A stretch of 64,000 nt of DNA from Candidatus Woesearchaeota archaeon. Its GTDB lineage: Archaea > Nanobdellota > Nanobdellia > Woesearchaeales > UBA11576. The stretch is from contig JABJCP010000038.1 of assembly GCA_018668595.1 (NCBI GenBank), positions 24,769 through 88,768 of the forward strand, read 5' to 3'. Both the position numbers and the translations under genes were made by a program. Numbering within the stretch: position 1 is the stretch's first letter; each line of letters starts with the position of its first letter. Below, one piece after another: positions 33,711 to 42,803 of the stretch. The notes beneath the pieces are model-generated. The model ran no database searches. It saw only the letters and a list, made by a program, of their open reading frames with translations, and was not told where the DNA came from.

Positions 33711-34241
33711 ATGAATGAAATTGAAGTAAAAATCTTAGAAATTAACCAAGATGATGTAATTAGCAAACTAGAAAAACTTGGTGCAGAAAAAATATTTGAT
33801 GGTTGGGTTGAATCCCGTTTCTTTGATTATCCTGATAACTCGCTTAGAGCTGAAAATAAACTTTTGAGAATAAGATCAACAAGTGAAGGAGTGGTACTCG
33901 GTTACAAAGAAAAAATCAGTCAAGAAAAAGCAAAAATAATGGATGAGCGAGAAGTGGTTGTTGGTAGCTATGAAGAAATAAAATCAGTTCTTAATGCATT
34001 AGGTTTTGAAGAAACAATTTACGACAAAAAATATAGAACATCCTACAAAATAAATAATGTAAGATTTGAAATTGACACTCTTGAAAATCAAAAAGTAAAA
34101 ATACCCACATTCTTAGAAATAGAAGCAGAATCAATAGATATTCTTTATGAATACATAGCAAAATTAGGATTTTCAAAAGAAGATGCAAAAGCATGGTCGG
34201 GTTATGATGTTCTCAAACATTATGAAAACAAGAAAGAATAA
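33711..34241 (+). CDS. CYTH-domain protein (CyaB/thiamine triphosphatase-like), 176 aa
   Basis: The signature EIEVKI at residues 3-8 and the paired basic/acidic strands (LRAENKLLRIRS, VVLGYKEKI, YRTSYKINNVRFEIDTLE, FLEIEAES) describe the CYTH triphosphate tunnel. Known members hydrolyse inorganic or thiamine triphosphate or, in CyaB, make cAMP; archaeal relatives are mainly triphosphatases. ATG 33711 lies 28 bases after a TATA box (TTATATAAA at 33678-33686), making the upstream in-frame extension unlikely. Confidence 0.8.
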   Translation: MNEIEVKILEINQDDVISKLEKLGAEKIFDGWVESRFFDYPDNSLRAENKLLRIRSTSEGVVLGYKEKISQEKAKIMDEREVVVGSYEEIKSVLNALGFEETIYDKKYRTSYKINNVRFEIDTLENQKVKIPTFLEIEAESIDILYEYIAKLGFSKEDAKAWSGYDVLKHYENKKE

Positions 34242-34274
34242 TTAATTCTTTTTTACTGATTTAATTTTTATTTC

Positions 34275-35375
34275 TTATTCTCTCAAAGGATATCTAAGAA
34301 GTGCGGCAAACATACCCATATCTCTAAGTTGAACACCTTCTCTAGTTTCCGTCGAGATAATTTCTACTTTAGACCCTAGTTGCTCTGCAATAATTTCAAA
34401 TTCTTCAATAATGTCTTCATCTGCAACTTCAGATACTAAAATGGCATCGACTGCACCCATTTTAAGTGCTTTTTTAACTTGCTCAAGACCATAAGACACC
34501 ATATCAGGTTTTGTAGAAAGCAGAGTAAAAAATTTACCCATCAATGCTTTTTCAGTTGCAATATCTTCTTCTGCTAACAAATCTTGAGATTTGTCGACGA
34601 GTTCTTGCAAACCAAAGTCGCCAGTATAAGAAAGATCTTTTGTTCCAATAATCTTTTTTCTAACATCACCAGTAATATAATCTTTATTCAAAAAATTATT
34701 AACAGTAGTTCCAGGACCGCCAAGAATAATTCCTTTCAAACCTTTCATTGTTAAAAAGTTTTCTTTCATATAATCTGCAACTTTTTTGAAATGATCTTTA
34801 ATTGCACCTTGTCTTAGACGCTGAAAACGTGGAGCTGATTGTCCTCCCGCACGCATTTTTCCAGGAACTTCACTATGAGTTTTTTTAAGAGGAATAATTG
34901 CTTTACCTTTCAAAATTGCAATTGCAGCATCACGCTGATCAACAACAACCAAACCATAAATTTCTGTAGACTCAGTCATTTCCTGTAAAGGTTCAATAAT
35001 AAATTCTTTATCACAACGATAAGTACGAAAGTTTAAAGGAACAGGCGGTTCAACAGACCAAACTTTAACATCTTGTTGACCTTCCCTTTCTGCAACATTA
35101 CCTGAAAAAATAGCCAAACCATTAGGTGGCGTTTTTTTAAAAAGTCGCAAATGTTGAATCATACGCTCAAGAGAAGTAATAACATTTTCTCGAGTAGATT
35201 TAGATTTAATATTTGAGGCAGTACCTTGTTCTTGCTGCAAGTGATTAATGATCGCATTCAAATCATAACCTGCAGGAACATAAACTGAAACAAGCTCAGT
35301 ATGTCTACCTCGACACTTAGCCAATTCTTTTACAAATTTTTTGAGCTTAAATCGCTCTTTTTCTGAAATAGCCAT
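34275..35375 (-). CDS. prf1: Peptide chain release factor aRF1, 366 aa
   Basis: The stop-codon-reading NIKS motif is at residues 55-58 and the catalytic GGQ loop (RAGGQSAPRF) at 177-179. Domain 3, which contacts ABCE1 and the GTPase partner, follows. At 366 residues it is about 40 shorter than most archaeal aRF1 proteins; the deficit seems to lie in domain 3 (a common reduction in small genomes). It reads all three stop codons and releases the peptide. Confidence 0.95.
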   Translation of the reverse strand: MAISEKERFKLKKFVKELAKCRGRHTELVSVYVPAGYDLNAIINHLQQEQGTASNIKSKSTRENVITSLERMIQHLRLFKKTPPNGLAIFSGNVAEREGQQDVKVWSVEPPVPLNFRTYRCDKEFIIEPLQEMTESTEIYGLVVVDQRDAAIAILKGKAIIPLKKTHSEVPGKMRAGGQSAPRFQRLRQGAIKDHFKKVADYMKENFLTMKGLKGIILGGPGTTVNNFLNKDYITGDVRKKIIGTKDLSYTGDFGLQELVDKSQDLLAEEDIATEKALMGKFFTLLSTKPDMVSYGLEQVKKALKMGAVDAILVSEVADEDIIEEFEIIAEQLGSKVEIISTETREGVQLRDMGMFAALLRYPLRE

Positions 35376-35527
35376 TTTATAACATAAAACTAGAAGGGAT
35401 ATTTAAAATTAGCGGTGGTATTAACAAATATGAAGAAATTGGATCTTGAATTCATAAATTTTAAATAATTTAAAATAAATGATAAATAAATCACATAATC
35501 AACTATCTAAATTAAATCAAAAAAGAG

Positions 35528-36157
35528 GTGTTTAATATCGTAGACATAAGAAAAATAATAATCATATTTTTGATTGCAGTTTTATTTTCAGTACTTGTAT
35601 TTTCTACAATAGAAGCATTTTATCCAAATCCTGAATGGGATAATTATTGTCGAGAAAAAGGTTTTCCAAAAGTAGCACCCCTTGTTCAAAATCAAGAAGT
35701 GTGTCAAGAAATAGATGTTAATGATGTAGATCAAAATGCTTGTGAATCTAAAAAAGGATATATTGAATTTAATTACGATTCAAAAGGATGTCCTACGAGT
35801 TATGAATGTAATACCTGCAGCAAAGAGTATGACTTCGCTAGACAAACACACGACCAGTATGTATTTTATATTTCTGCATTGCTTGCGCTAGTAGCAATCT
35901 TTATTGGACTATACTTACCTGCACAAACAAATAATCTAAATGAATGGATTGGAACTGGCTTTATGCTCGGTGGAACATTTGCATTATTTTTTGGAACAGC
36001 ATCAACATTTGGATCACTAGATAGAATAATTAGACCAATAATCATATTTTTAGAATTAGTTTTGGTTATTTTTATTGCATACAAAAAAATTGGAAATCTA
36101 AGAATGGATGATGTGCCAATTACAAAAAAAGTTTTGAGAAAACGCAAGAAAAAATAA
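35528..36157 (+). CDS. Membrane protein with Cys-rich external loop, 209 aa
   Basis: Not recognised. One N-terminal helix (about 9-29) is followed by an external domain of about 70 residues with six or more cysteines, including CNTC, suggesting disulfides or metal; then three helices (about 108-128, 137-157, 163-183) and a basic tail RKRKKK. The start is taken as GTG 35528, because an AGAGG sequence overlaps it; no ATG is available near it. Confidence 0.55.
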   Translation: MFNIVDIRKIIIIFLIAVLFSVLVFSTIEAFYPNPEWDNYCREKGFPKVAPLVQNQEVCQEIDVNDVDQNACESKKGYIEFNYDSKGCPTSYECNTCSKEYDFARQTHDQYVFYISALLALVAIFIGLYLPAQTNNLNEWIGTGFMLGGTFALFFGTASTFGSLDRIIRPIIIFLELVLVIFIAYKKIGNLRMDDVPITKKVLRKRKKK

Positions 36158-36191
36158 TTTTTTATTAAATTTTTTTCATTCTATTTTTTAC

Positions 36192-36761
36192 TTAATTCAA
36201 TAGTTTCTTAGGTAAGACCCAAATATACGCCGCACTCACAAAACAAAGTATTGCCATAGTAATAAAAATAGCATTAAAACCAAACTTCGATGCGACAAAT
36301 CCTCCGAATACAGCACCAATTGCTATAGAAAAATAATTTAGAGACTCCCAAGCACCCCATTGTCTACCTGCTTTATTTTTTGTCAAGTGTTGTGAGTACA
36401 ATGCGTCAAATGCAGGTGAATAAAATGCTTCTGCAAAACCAATTAATGCCTGAACTCCAAATAAAAACCAAATAGAATTAACAAAGTTCATAAGTAAAAA
36501 ACCAACACCCATAATAAGATAACCACCTGCAACAATCAAATCGTCACGTTTTGCTTTATCTGCGTATCGTCCAGCAATCAGAGTTGTTAATCCTGCAGCA
36601 AGTGCGAAAATACCCCCTGTTAAAGAAGCATCAAGTAAATCTCCACCTATTTGCTCGACGAAAAGAGCATAAATTGGACCAAGCATTGCACCTGCGATTA
36701 AAACAATACCATTAGTAAATAAAAGAATTCTTAATGCATTATTAAATAATGATTTTTTCAT
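36192..36761 (-). CDS. Half-length MFS transporter, six membrane helices, 189 aa
   Basis: The first six helices of a major facilitator are clear, with the loop 2-3 signature GRYADKAKRDDL. The usual second set of six helices is absent: the frame ends cleanly with LPKKLLN and no remnant follows before the next gene. It is either a truncated transporter or a half-size form that dimerises. Helices are normal in length, so it may still fold. Confidence 0.65.
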   Translation of the reverse strand: MKKSLFNNALRILLFTNGIVLIAGAMLGPIYALFVEQIGGDLLDASLTGGIFALAAGLTTLIAGRYADKAKRDDLIVAGGYLIMGVGFLLMNFVNSIWFLFGVQALIGFAEAFYSPAFDALYSQHLTKNKAGRQWGAWESLNYFSIAIGAVFGGFVASKFGFNAIFITMAILCFVSAAYIWVLPKKLLN

Positions 36762-36937
36762 TAAATCTAATCAAAAATTAAAAAGTATAAATATGTTTCT
36801 AATGAAAATAATTCTTAAAAATAGAATAAAATAGGATAAAATAATATTTTTTTGTAATATATTATGAGTCGGAACATTTAAATATGTGCTGGAAATTCAC
36901 TTAAAAACAACCAAACCAGTTTGAATCATACTATTAT

Positions 36938-37010
36938 GGGGCTATGGTGTAACTTGGTATCACTTATGGTTTGGGACCATACAATCGGGGTTCAAATCCT
37001 CGTAGCCCCA
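36938..37010 (+). tRNA. tRNA-Pro (UGG)
   Basis: A cloverleaf is readable: acceptor stem GGGGCTA (36938-36944) with TAGCCCC (37003-37009), anticodon stem TATGG/CCATA around the loop TTTGGGA with anticodon TGG at 36972-36974, and a T arm with GGTTCAAATCC. The discriminator is A and CCA is not encoded. No intron. A small basic-protein gene follows immediately. Confidence 0.95.
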
Positions 37011-37058
37011 CATTATACTCAAAATAAACAATAAATGAAAAAATAAAGGTACAAAAAA

Positions 37059-37253
37059 ATGGCAAGCAGATCTAAAAGAGCAAGCATACAAGCAATGAAG
37101 AAACAAGTAATTAAAAAAGTACGTCCAAAAACCTTCAAAACAGAAGAAGCAGCAAATAAATGGGCAAAAGAGCAGAATATTTCAAAGTACAATTTAGTAA
37201 ATATGAGAAACGAAGAAGCATCTACCAAGAAAATAAAAGTGGTAGAAGAGTAA
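37059..37253 (+). CDS. Small basic conserved-looking protein, 64 aa
   Basis: Not firmly recognised. The protein is Lys/Arg-rich (MASRSKRASIQAMKKQVIKKVRPK, then AANKWAKEQNISKYNLVNMR) and may bind nucleic acid. It follows the tRNA-Pro gene and precedes the eL43 cluster, which suggests a role with the translation apparatus. Start at ATG 37059 after AAAGGTAC. Confidence 0.6.
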   Translation: MASRSKRASIQAMKKQVIKKVRPKTFKTEEAANKWAKEQNISKYNLVNMRNEEASTKKIKVVEE

Positions 37254-37364
37254 AGATTTTTAAATAGACGCTTCTCACTTAAAAAAATACTTAAAAGCAG
37301 TAAATATTAAAAAGAAAGCTTTATAAGTTTTTAAAAACGAAAAAATAATTATAAGTGTGTTAAA

Positions 37365-37688
37365 ATGGCAAAACAAAGATTAAGAAGCCCTTCTAAACGA
37401 TTCGGGCCAAGATACGGCGGAAAAAATAGATTAAAAGTCGATAAGATTGAAAAAGAAAGCAGAAAAACGCATAAATGCCCTTATTGTAGTTATGTTAAAG
37501 TAACTCGAGTTAGTAGAGGAATCTGGTTCTGTGATAAATGCAAAGCAAAATTCGTAGGAAAAGCATATACAATACAAAAAGAGAAAAAGGTAGAACATAG
37601 TCCTGAACTCTACGAAGTTGTAGGTATTGAATCTCAAAAACAAGCAAAAGAAGATCTAGAAGAAGAAGCTGAAGAGGTAGCAGCATAA
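37365..37688 (+). CDS. rpl37ae: Ribosomal protein eL43 (L37Ae), 107 aa
   Basis: The N-terminal RLRSPSKRFGPRYGGKNRLKVDKIE and the zinc ribbon CPYC...CDKC at about 42-60 are those of eL43. The usual archaeal length is about 90; here a C-terminal acidic tail (EDLEEEAEEVAA) extends it. It begins a cluster eL43-rpoP-pcc1-pfdB-UPF0147 in the usual archaeal order. Confidence 0.93.
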   Translation: MAKQRLRSPSKRFGPRYGGKNRLKVDKIEKESRKTHKCPYCSYVKVTRVSRGIWFCDKCKAKFVGKAYTIQKEKKVEHSPELYEVVGIESQKQAKEDLEEEAEEVAA

Positions 37689-37690
37689 AA

Positions 37691-37828
37691 ATGGTAGAAT
37701 ACAAATGCTTTCATTGCAATAAAAAAGTAGGACCTGACTATCTACGAAAAAAAGTTAGATGTCCGTACTGCGGATCAAAAATTCTATTCAAACAAAGACT
37801 AGTATCCACAAAAGTAAAAGCAAGATAA
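37691..37828 (+). CDS. rpoP: DNA-directed RNA polymerase subunit P (Rpb12), 45 aa
   Basis: This short gene starts two bases after the eL43 stop and encodes MVEYKCFHCNKKV...RKKVRCPYCGSKILFKQR, with the CxxC-CxxC zinc ribbon and the RCPYCGSKILFK signature of RpoP/Rpb12. Length is normal for archaea (about 45). It is a small subunit that helps assemble the core enzyme. Confidence 0.92.
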   Translation: MVEYKCFHCNKKVGPDYLRKKVRCPYCGSKILFKQRLVSTKVKAR

Positions 37829-37836
37829 CTTTTAGA

Positions 37837-38070
37837 ATGGAATACACAGCAGAACTCAAAGTTAAAACAACTGATTCGGAAAATTTAATCAAACTTTTTG
37901 AACCTGAAGAAAAAAAGTTTGAAAGATCTGAATTTGAAATTCAAAAAAAAGACTTTGGAATTATTTTTATTGTTACTGCAAAAGACCCAACTGCCATGCG
38001 CGCAACACTAAGCACAATAACACAAATACTAACAATATATCATAAATTAAAGGAACAGAAAAAAAAATGA
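37837..38070 (+). CDS. pcc1: KEOPS subunit Pcc1, 77 aa
   Basis: The short alpha-beta protein (YTAELKVKTTDSENLIKLFEPEE...FGIIFIVTAKDPTAMRATLSTITQILTIYHKLKE) matches Pcc1, the dimerisation subunit that binds Kae1 in the t6A-forming complex. ATG 37837 is eight bases after the rpoP stop; upstream in-frame codons overlap rpoP and are unlikely. Its partner Kae1 is at 10776. Confidence 0.85.
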   Translation: MEYTAELKVKTTDSENLIKLFEPEEKKFERSEFEIQKKDFGIIFIVTAKDPTAMRATLSTITQILTIYHKLKEQKKK

Positions 38071-38390
38071 CTGAACAAGAAACACAAGAAAAAATAAATA
38101 AGCTTCAAATGATGGAGCAATCAATGCAAACTTACACTGCACAAAAACAACAGTTTCAAACACAACTTCTAGAGATAGAATCTGCTTTAAGTGAACTTGA
38201 AAAAACAGAAAATGCTTACAAAATAGTAGGTAACATAATGGTATTATCAAAAAAAGAAGACTTAAAAAAAGAACTAGAACAAAAAAAATCCACAACTGAA
38301 CTGAGAATAAAGACGCTAGAAAAACAAGAAAATAAACTACGAGAAAAATCAAGCGAATTACAAAAAGAAGTCATGGATAATATGAAATAA
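38067..38390 (+). CDS. pfdB: Prefoldin beta subunit, 107 aa
   Basis: The ATG overlaps the pcc1 stop (ATGA), implying coupled translation. The protein is two coiled coils linked by a beta hairpin (VGNIMVLSKKEDLKKELEQK), the typical prefoldin beta layout and length. Four beta and two alpha subunits form the jellyfish-shaped holdase that hands proteins to the thermosome. Its alpha partner is not in this window. Confidence 0.92.
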   Translation: MTEQETQEKINKLQMMEQSMQTYTAQKQQFQTQLLEIESALSELEKTENAYKIVGNIMVLSKKEDLKKELEQKKSTTELRIKTLEKQENKLREKSSELQKEVMDNMK

Positions 38391-38418
38391 AGTTTACTAA
38401 AGATAGTACTGGCAGAAG

Positions 38419-38664
38419 ATGGAAGACAATCGTATTAAAAACATAATAAGTGCATTAGACGACTTAAACGAAGATAGTACTGTTCCAAAAAATATACGTG
38501 CAAGAGTAAAAAACATAATAGGAATTCTAAAAGAAGAAACTGATGTTCAGATAAGAATTAATAGAGCACTACAAGAACTCGACGAAATAAGCGAGGATAC
38601 AAACATGCAATCATATACTAGAACACAAATTTGGAATATTGCAAGTTTGCTTGAAATGATTTGA
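38419..38664 (+). CDS. UPF0147 family protein, 81 aa
   Basis: An all-helical small protein (VPKNIRARVKNIIGIL, then RINRALQELDEISEDTNMQSYTRTQIWNIASLLE) characteristic of archaeal UPF0147. It is usually found, as here, next to prefoldin beta. Its function is unknown. Start at ATG 38419; it closes the cluster. Confidence 0.85.
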   Translation: MEDNRIKNIISALDDLNEDSTVPKNIRARVKNIIGILKEETDVQIRINRALQELDEISEDTNMQSYTRTQIWNIASLLEMI

Positions 38665-38713
38665 ATGTTAAATTACTAAATTTTTATAAATAACAAAATT
38701 CTATTTAGTTATT

Positions 38714-39235
38714 ATGAACATAATAGAAATAAAACCTAATCAATTAATTACATTAAATGATTATCCAGTACATAGAGCAGATAAATTAGAATCCTATTTT
38801 AACAAATGTAGACAAGGTAGTGAACTAGCTTTAATTCCAGTAATAAAAAAAGAAATAGCAAAAAAATATTTAGATCCTGAGTTAAGAGAAGAGTTTGAAC
38901 AATTTGAAAAAGAAAATCCTTTTGCAGAATACTTTATGTTGGATGGTAGCCACAGAACAACTGCACTTAATCTCACTCATCACAATATCCAAATCATAAT
39001 TTATGAAACAGATGAAGATATTATTCGAGCAAAAGAGATGATGTCTTCAGGTAAAGTTTTAGAAAATGATACATTAAATCATAATTTAGAAGAAAATTGT
39101 AAAATGTTAAACAAACACTTTAAACAGAAAAAAAGTTTTATGACAGTAGAGGAAAAAACAAAGAGAATGGTTGAAGAACAATTAGTTTCTCAAAACATGA
39201 TCCAAGAATATACAACCACTAAAAATCAGCAATAG
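38714..39235 (+). CDS. ParB/sulfiredoxin-like protein, 173 aa
   Basis: The segment YFMLDGSHRTTALNL around residues 76-90 corresponds to the D-G-x-H-R-x-x-A element of ParB/Srx nuclease-like domains, which bind CTP or ATP. The preceding strand IIEIKPNQLITL fits the start of the fold. There is no clear DNA-binding domain, so it is not a chromosome partition ParB. The C-terminal half is helical and charged. Confidence 0.55.
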   Translation: MNIIEIKPNQLITLNDYPVHRADKLESYFNKCRQGSELALIPVIKKEIAKKYLDPELREEFEQFEKENPFAEYFMLDGSHRTTALNLTHHNIQIIIYETDEDIIRAKEMMSSGKVLENDTLNHNLEENCKMLNKHFKQKKSFMTVEEKTKRMVEEQLVSQNMIQEYTTTKNQQ

Positions 39236-39253
39236 CTCTTAATTGAATAATTT

Positions 39254-40192
39254 TTAAAATACTTCTTTTGCAATCAATGTTGTAATTTTATTTATGAATG
39301 GAAATTTATTTCTCATGTCATCAACTAAATTATAAAGATCTTCTAATGATTTTGAGTCGATAGTAAGCTCAACATCATACCTGCCAATTTGATGAAGGAA
39401 ATAATGAATCCCTGGAGCATATCGACAATAAGAAATAAATTTTTTAAAATCATTATCTGTGCATTCTCCCAAAGTCATTAATGCGATGCACGGTTGATAA
39501 TTTAATATTGTCATGTTTATTTTAGATTTGAATCCAGATATTACTCCTGCTTTTTCCAAACGTTTTAATTGAACCATTACTTTTCGAGCAGTTGAATTAA
39601 GTTTATTTGCGAGAGTTAAAACTGATTCTCTAGAATTTTTTCTAAGCAAATTAATAAGTTTATGATCCTCTTGCGAAAGATCGATTGGTTTTTCTGTGTG
39701 ATCTAATGTCTTAAAAATTTTATTCTTATGCTTTTGATCAAGAAATGATTTACAAATCTCAAAAGCACTTAGAACTACAGATACTTCTTTTTCTGCAATA
39801 AGATCTGAAAGTTTAGATATTAAATTGTTCATGTCTGATCTGTCTGCTGCAGAACCAATCTTAAAACTCAACATTAAATCATATTCTCCTTCGCAGAATT
39901 TATACCATGTAAAACTTTTATGCTGTTTTATTGTTGCTTTAATTCGTTTAATTATATCTTTATTTACTTTTTTTAATTTTATGTTTACTGGAAGAAGAGT
40001 ATAACCCATTCTAGAATAACTTATTTTAGTTTTGAATTTAGCAAGGATTTTATTGTTTTGTAATCTCTTTATTACTTTGATTACTCCTTCTGGCGAAAGA
40101 TTAGTTTGCTTTGCAATTTTTGATGCAGAAATACGACAGTCTTCTTCCAATATAGAAAGTACTTTACGTTCTGATAAATTTAAATTTCTCAT
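39254..40192 (-). CDS. Tandem (double) Lrp/AsnC-family regulator, 312 aa
   Basis: Two Lrp units are fused: helix-turn-helix (ISASKIAKQTNLSPEGVIKVIKRLQNNKIL, about 18-47) plus RAM domain, then helix-turn-helix (SVLTLANKLNSTARKVMVQLKRLEKAGVI, about 188-217) plus a second RAM domain ending in DVELTIDSKSLEDLYNLVDDM. This is the second double Lrp in the window and pairs structurally with 20972. The remnant at 4655 is a third relative. Confidence 0.85.
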   Translation of the reverse strand: MRNLNLSERKVLSILEEDCRISASKIAKQTNLSPEGVIKVIKRLQNNKILAKFKTKISYSRMGYTLLPVNIKLKKVNKDIIKRIKATIKQHKSFTWYKFCEGEYDLMLSFKIGSAADRSDMNNLISKLSDLIAEKEVSVVLSAFEICKSFLDQKHKNKIFKTLDHTEKPIDLSQEDHKLINLLRKNSRESVLTLANKLNSTARKVMVQLKRLEKAGVISGFKSKINMTILNYQPCIALMTLGECTDNDFKKFISYCRYAPGIHYFLHQIGRYDVELTIDSKSLEDLYNLVDDMRNKFPFINKITTLIAKEVF

Positions 40193-40342
40193 GATGCGCA
40201 GTATAGGGGCTTACTATATAAAATTTGCTAAAAAATACAAATTAATTCACATAATTGTAGTTATTTGTAATTATTTCAACTTATTTGTCAGCAAAGTTAA
40301 ATAATGAGCAGGGGTAAATTATTTTTGTAACTGGTGATTAAA

Positions 40343-40891
40343 ATGAATGGACTAATAAATGCAATATCTGAGTTTGATAAAAACAAACAAAATTATCTTG
40401 AAAAAAAGCAGAATAAACAAGTTAAAGAAAAATATATTGGTGAATGTTACGAACGCATTTATTCGCTTTTGGAAAAAACTGATTTGAATACAAAGTTGCA
40501 AGAGTTTTGTTCAGAAGTACTTGTTATGATTGAAGAAACATTAGGTACTAAAAAATCTCATTCACTGAATTACCATAGTGAAAAGCAAGTAGCTTCTATT
40601 AATGATGTTGATTGCGATCTTGGAGAAGATGAAGATATGCTTTTAGACTTATATACATATCATGCAATGGATCAATACGGCGATCTAAAGTTGAATAATA
40701 TTTCTGATGATGAAGCGTTTGAAACAGCAACTGAAAATCTGGCAAAACTAATTTCAAAATATGATCATTATGCACACAGCGACTCCCCTAATGAAATATT
40801 TAATGATAACTTTTATCCAACTGAATGGGGGATTGATTTTGAAAAATGGAATGACATTTATTGGGATGATGGATTTAGAGAATGGAGATAA
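40343..40891 (+). CDS. Hypothetical acidic protein, 182 aa
   Basis: Not recognised. GGTG at 40333-40336 precedes ATG 40343, favouring it over the GTG within that site. The protein is strongly acidic with aromatic residues near the C-terminus (FYPTEWGIDFEKWNDIYWDDGFREW). No motif is visible. The next gene starts four bases after its stop, so they are cotranscribed. Confidence 0.55.
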   Translation: MNGLINAISEFDKNKQNYLEKKQNKQVKEKYIGECYERIYSLLEKTDLNTKLQEFCSEVLVMIEETLGTKKSHSLNYHSEKQVASINDVDCDLGEDEDMLLDLYTYHAMDQYGDLKLNNISDDEAFETATENLAKLISKYDHYAHSDSPNEIFNDNFYPTEWGIDFEKWNDIYWDDGFREWR

Positions 40892-40894
40892 AAA

Positions 40895-41539
40895 ATGAAA
40901 GAACTAAAAAACAGATTAATAGCAATAGCTATGGAAAAAATAAATGGAACTGATTCATCACACGATTTTACTCATGCACTACGTGTTTTGAAAAATGCTG
41001 AAAGAATTGCTTCATGCGAAGGAGGAGATCTTGAGATTATTATACCTGCAGCACTGTTTCATGATATAGTTGTATATCCAAAAAATGATCCAAGGTCAAA
41101 ATTCGAGTCTGATGAAAGTGCAGAAGTTGCAAAAAAAATTTTAATAAATGTGAATGAATACTCTTCTGATAAAATAATTAGAGTTATGCAAGTAATAAGA
41201 GAACATTCATTTAGAAAAGGAATAAAACCCAAAATGATTGAATCAAAAATCATTCAAGATGCTGATAAACTAGAAGTTACAGGAGCCATTGGAGTGATGA
41301 GAACATTTTCATCAACAGGACAAATGAAACGAAAATTTTATCATGATGGCGATCCATTTTGCAAAAAAAGAATTCCTGACAGCAGAAGATTTGGAATGGA
41401 TTTATTTTATGATAGATTACTAATTGCAAAAGATAGAATGAATACAAAAACTGCACGAGAGATAGCAGAAAAAAGAACAGAATTTTTGCAGGGATTTTTA
41501 GAACAGGTTAGAGAAGAGCTTTTTGGAATTACTTACTAG
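40895..41539 (+). CDS. HD-domain phosphohydrolase, 214 aa
   Basis: The metal-binding HD pattern is clear: HDFTHALRVLKNAE (His), ALFHDIVVYP (HD), REHSFRKG (His) and QDADKLEVTGAIGVMRTF (D). The arrangement with 'SSHDFTHA' and 'DADKLEVTGAIG' is that of the YedJ/PA4602-like HD phosphohydrolases of unknown nucleotide substrate. Intact catalytic residues indicate activity. Start at ATG 40895. Confidence 0.8.
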   Translation: MKELKNRLIAIAMEKINGTDSSHDFTHALRVLKNAERIASCEGGDLEIIIPAALFHDIVVYPKNDPRSKFESDESAEVAKKILINVNEYSSDKIIRVMQVIREHSFRKGIKPKMIESKIIQDADKLEVTGAIGVMRTFSSTGQMKRKFYHDGDPFCKKRIPDSRRFGMDLFYDRLLIAKDRMNTKTAREIAEKRTEFLQGFLEQVREELFGITY

Positions 41540-41559
41540 TATTTCCTAAAAATATTTAA

Positions 41560-42747
41560 ATGATGAAAAAACAACAAGGTCATATGTCTCATTTAAGCCA
41601 TTCACACTTACATCATTTTTTTCAAAACAAAGAATTAAATGAATTTTATTTATCTATTGCTATTAGAACATTTGGCGAATCACTCATAAGCATATTCATT
41701 CCAATATTTTTATATCAATTAGGATATCCAATTTATTCAATAATTCTATTTTATATAATTAATGCAGCAGGATTTTTAGCGTTTTCATATCCTGGAGCAA
41801 AACTAGTTTCAAAAATAGGAGTAAAACATTCTCTTTTATGGTCGACACCATTTTTTATTGTTTATTACCTAGGATTAAGATTTGTTGAAACTCACGGATG
41901 GCTGTTTTATGTACTCCCCTTAATTCTTTCAATGGCAAGAGTATTGTACAACTACGGATACCATTTAAATTTTATAACTCATTCAGAGCGCAAAGAACGA
42001 GGAGAAGAAATTTCATTCATAGGAATAATAACAACATTAATGAGTTTAATTGCTCCGCTAATAGGCGGGCTTATTGCAGCATACTACGGATTTACAGTTC
42101 TTTACTTAATAGGTGCAGGAATTTTACTACTTGCTATGACTCCCTTATTTTGGACAAAAGATAAACACGAACCAATAGACTTTGGAATAAAAGATCTATA
42201 CTGCGAAAGTATATCTAAAAAAGAAATAGGAAATATTATTAGCTTTACAGGATATGCCATGGAATCAATAATTGGAAGAATAATATGGCCAATATTTTTG
42301 ATAATCATACTAATAACAGTTCAAAAAACAGGATTAGTTGTAATGATCTCCATGCTCATATCAGTAGTTGTTTTTTATTTTGCTGGACGAATAACTGACA
42401 AATACAGCAAACTGAAAATACTTAAATTTGGAACAATACTTTACTTTTTTGCATGGGTTGGGAGAATATTTGCAAATAGTGCATTTATGGTACTAGTAAT
42501 TGATTCATACAAAAACATAAGTGAAAAAATAGTTCATGTTCCTTGGTCGGCACAAACATATGACCTTGCCATACGTGAAGGATATTTTAAATTTATTGTA
42601 TGGCGCGAAATAGTATTTAACTTGAGCAGAATAATATTAATGCCAATTATTTTATTAATATTCTACATAGGGTTTATGCCATTTGTTATTTCTTTTGGAA
42701 TTGCAGCAATGTTTAGCATAGGTTATATATTCCTCAATAGCGAATAA
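41560..42747 (+). CDS. MFS transporter with His-rich N-terminus, 395 aa
   Basis: Ten to twelve membrane helices and the loop FAGRITDKYSKLK, corresponding to the MFS D-R-x-G-R-R type signature between the domains, identify a major facilitator. The N-terminus is unusual: GHMSHLSHSHLHHFF has seven histidines in fifteen residues, suggesting metal binding. Two ATG codons occur at 41560. The substrate is unknown. It is full length, unlike the 36192 gene. Confidence 0.75.
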   Translation: MMKKQQGHMSHLSHSHLHHFFQNKELNEFYLSIAIRTFGESLISIFIPIFLYQLGYPIYSIILFYIINAAGFLAFSYPGAKLVSKIGVKHSLLWSTPFFIVYYLGLRFVETHGWLFYVLPLILSMARVLYNYGYHLNFITHSERKERGEEISFIGIITTLMSLIAPLIGGLIAAYYGFTVLYLIGAGILLLAMTPLFWTKDKHEPIDFGIKDLYCESISKKEIGNIISFTGYAMESIIGRIIWPIFLIIILITVQKTGLVVMISMLISVVVFYFAGRITDKYSKLKILKFGTILYFFAWVGRIFANSAFMVLVIDSYKNISEKIVHVPWSAQTYDLAIREGYFKFIVWREIVFNLSRIILMPIILLIFYIGFMPFVISFGIAAMFSIGYIFLNSE

Positions 42748-42803
42748 TAATAATAATAATAATAAATGCAAAAAAAAGTAAATTACTTTTTGTTCTTAGA
42801 AAT

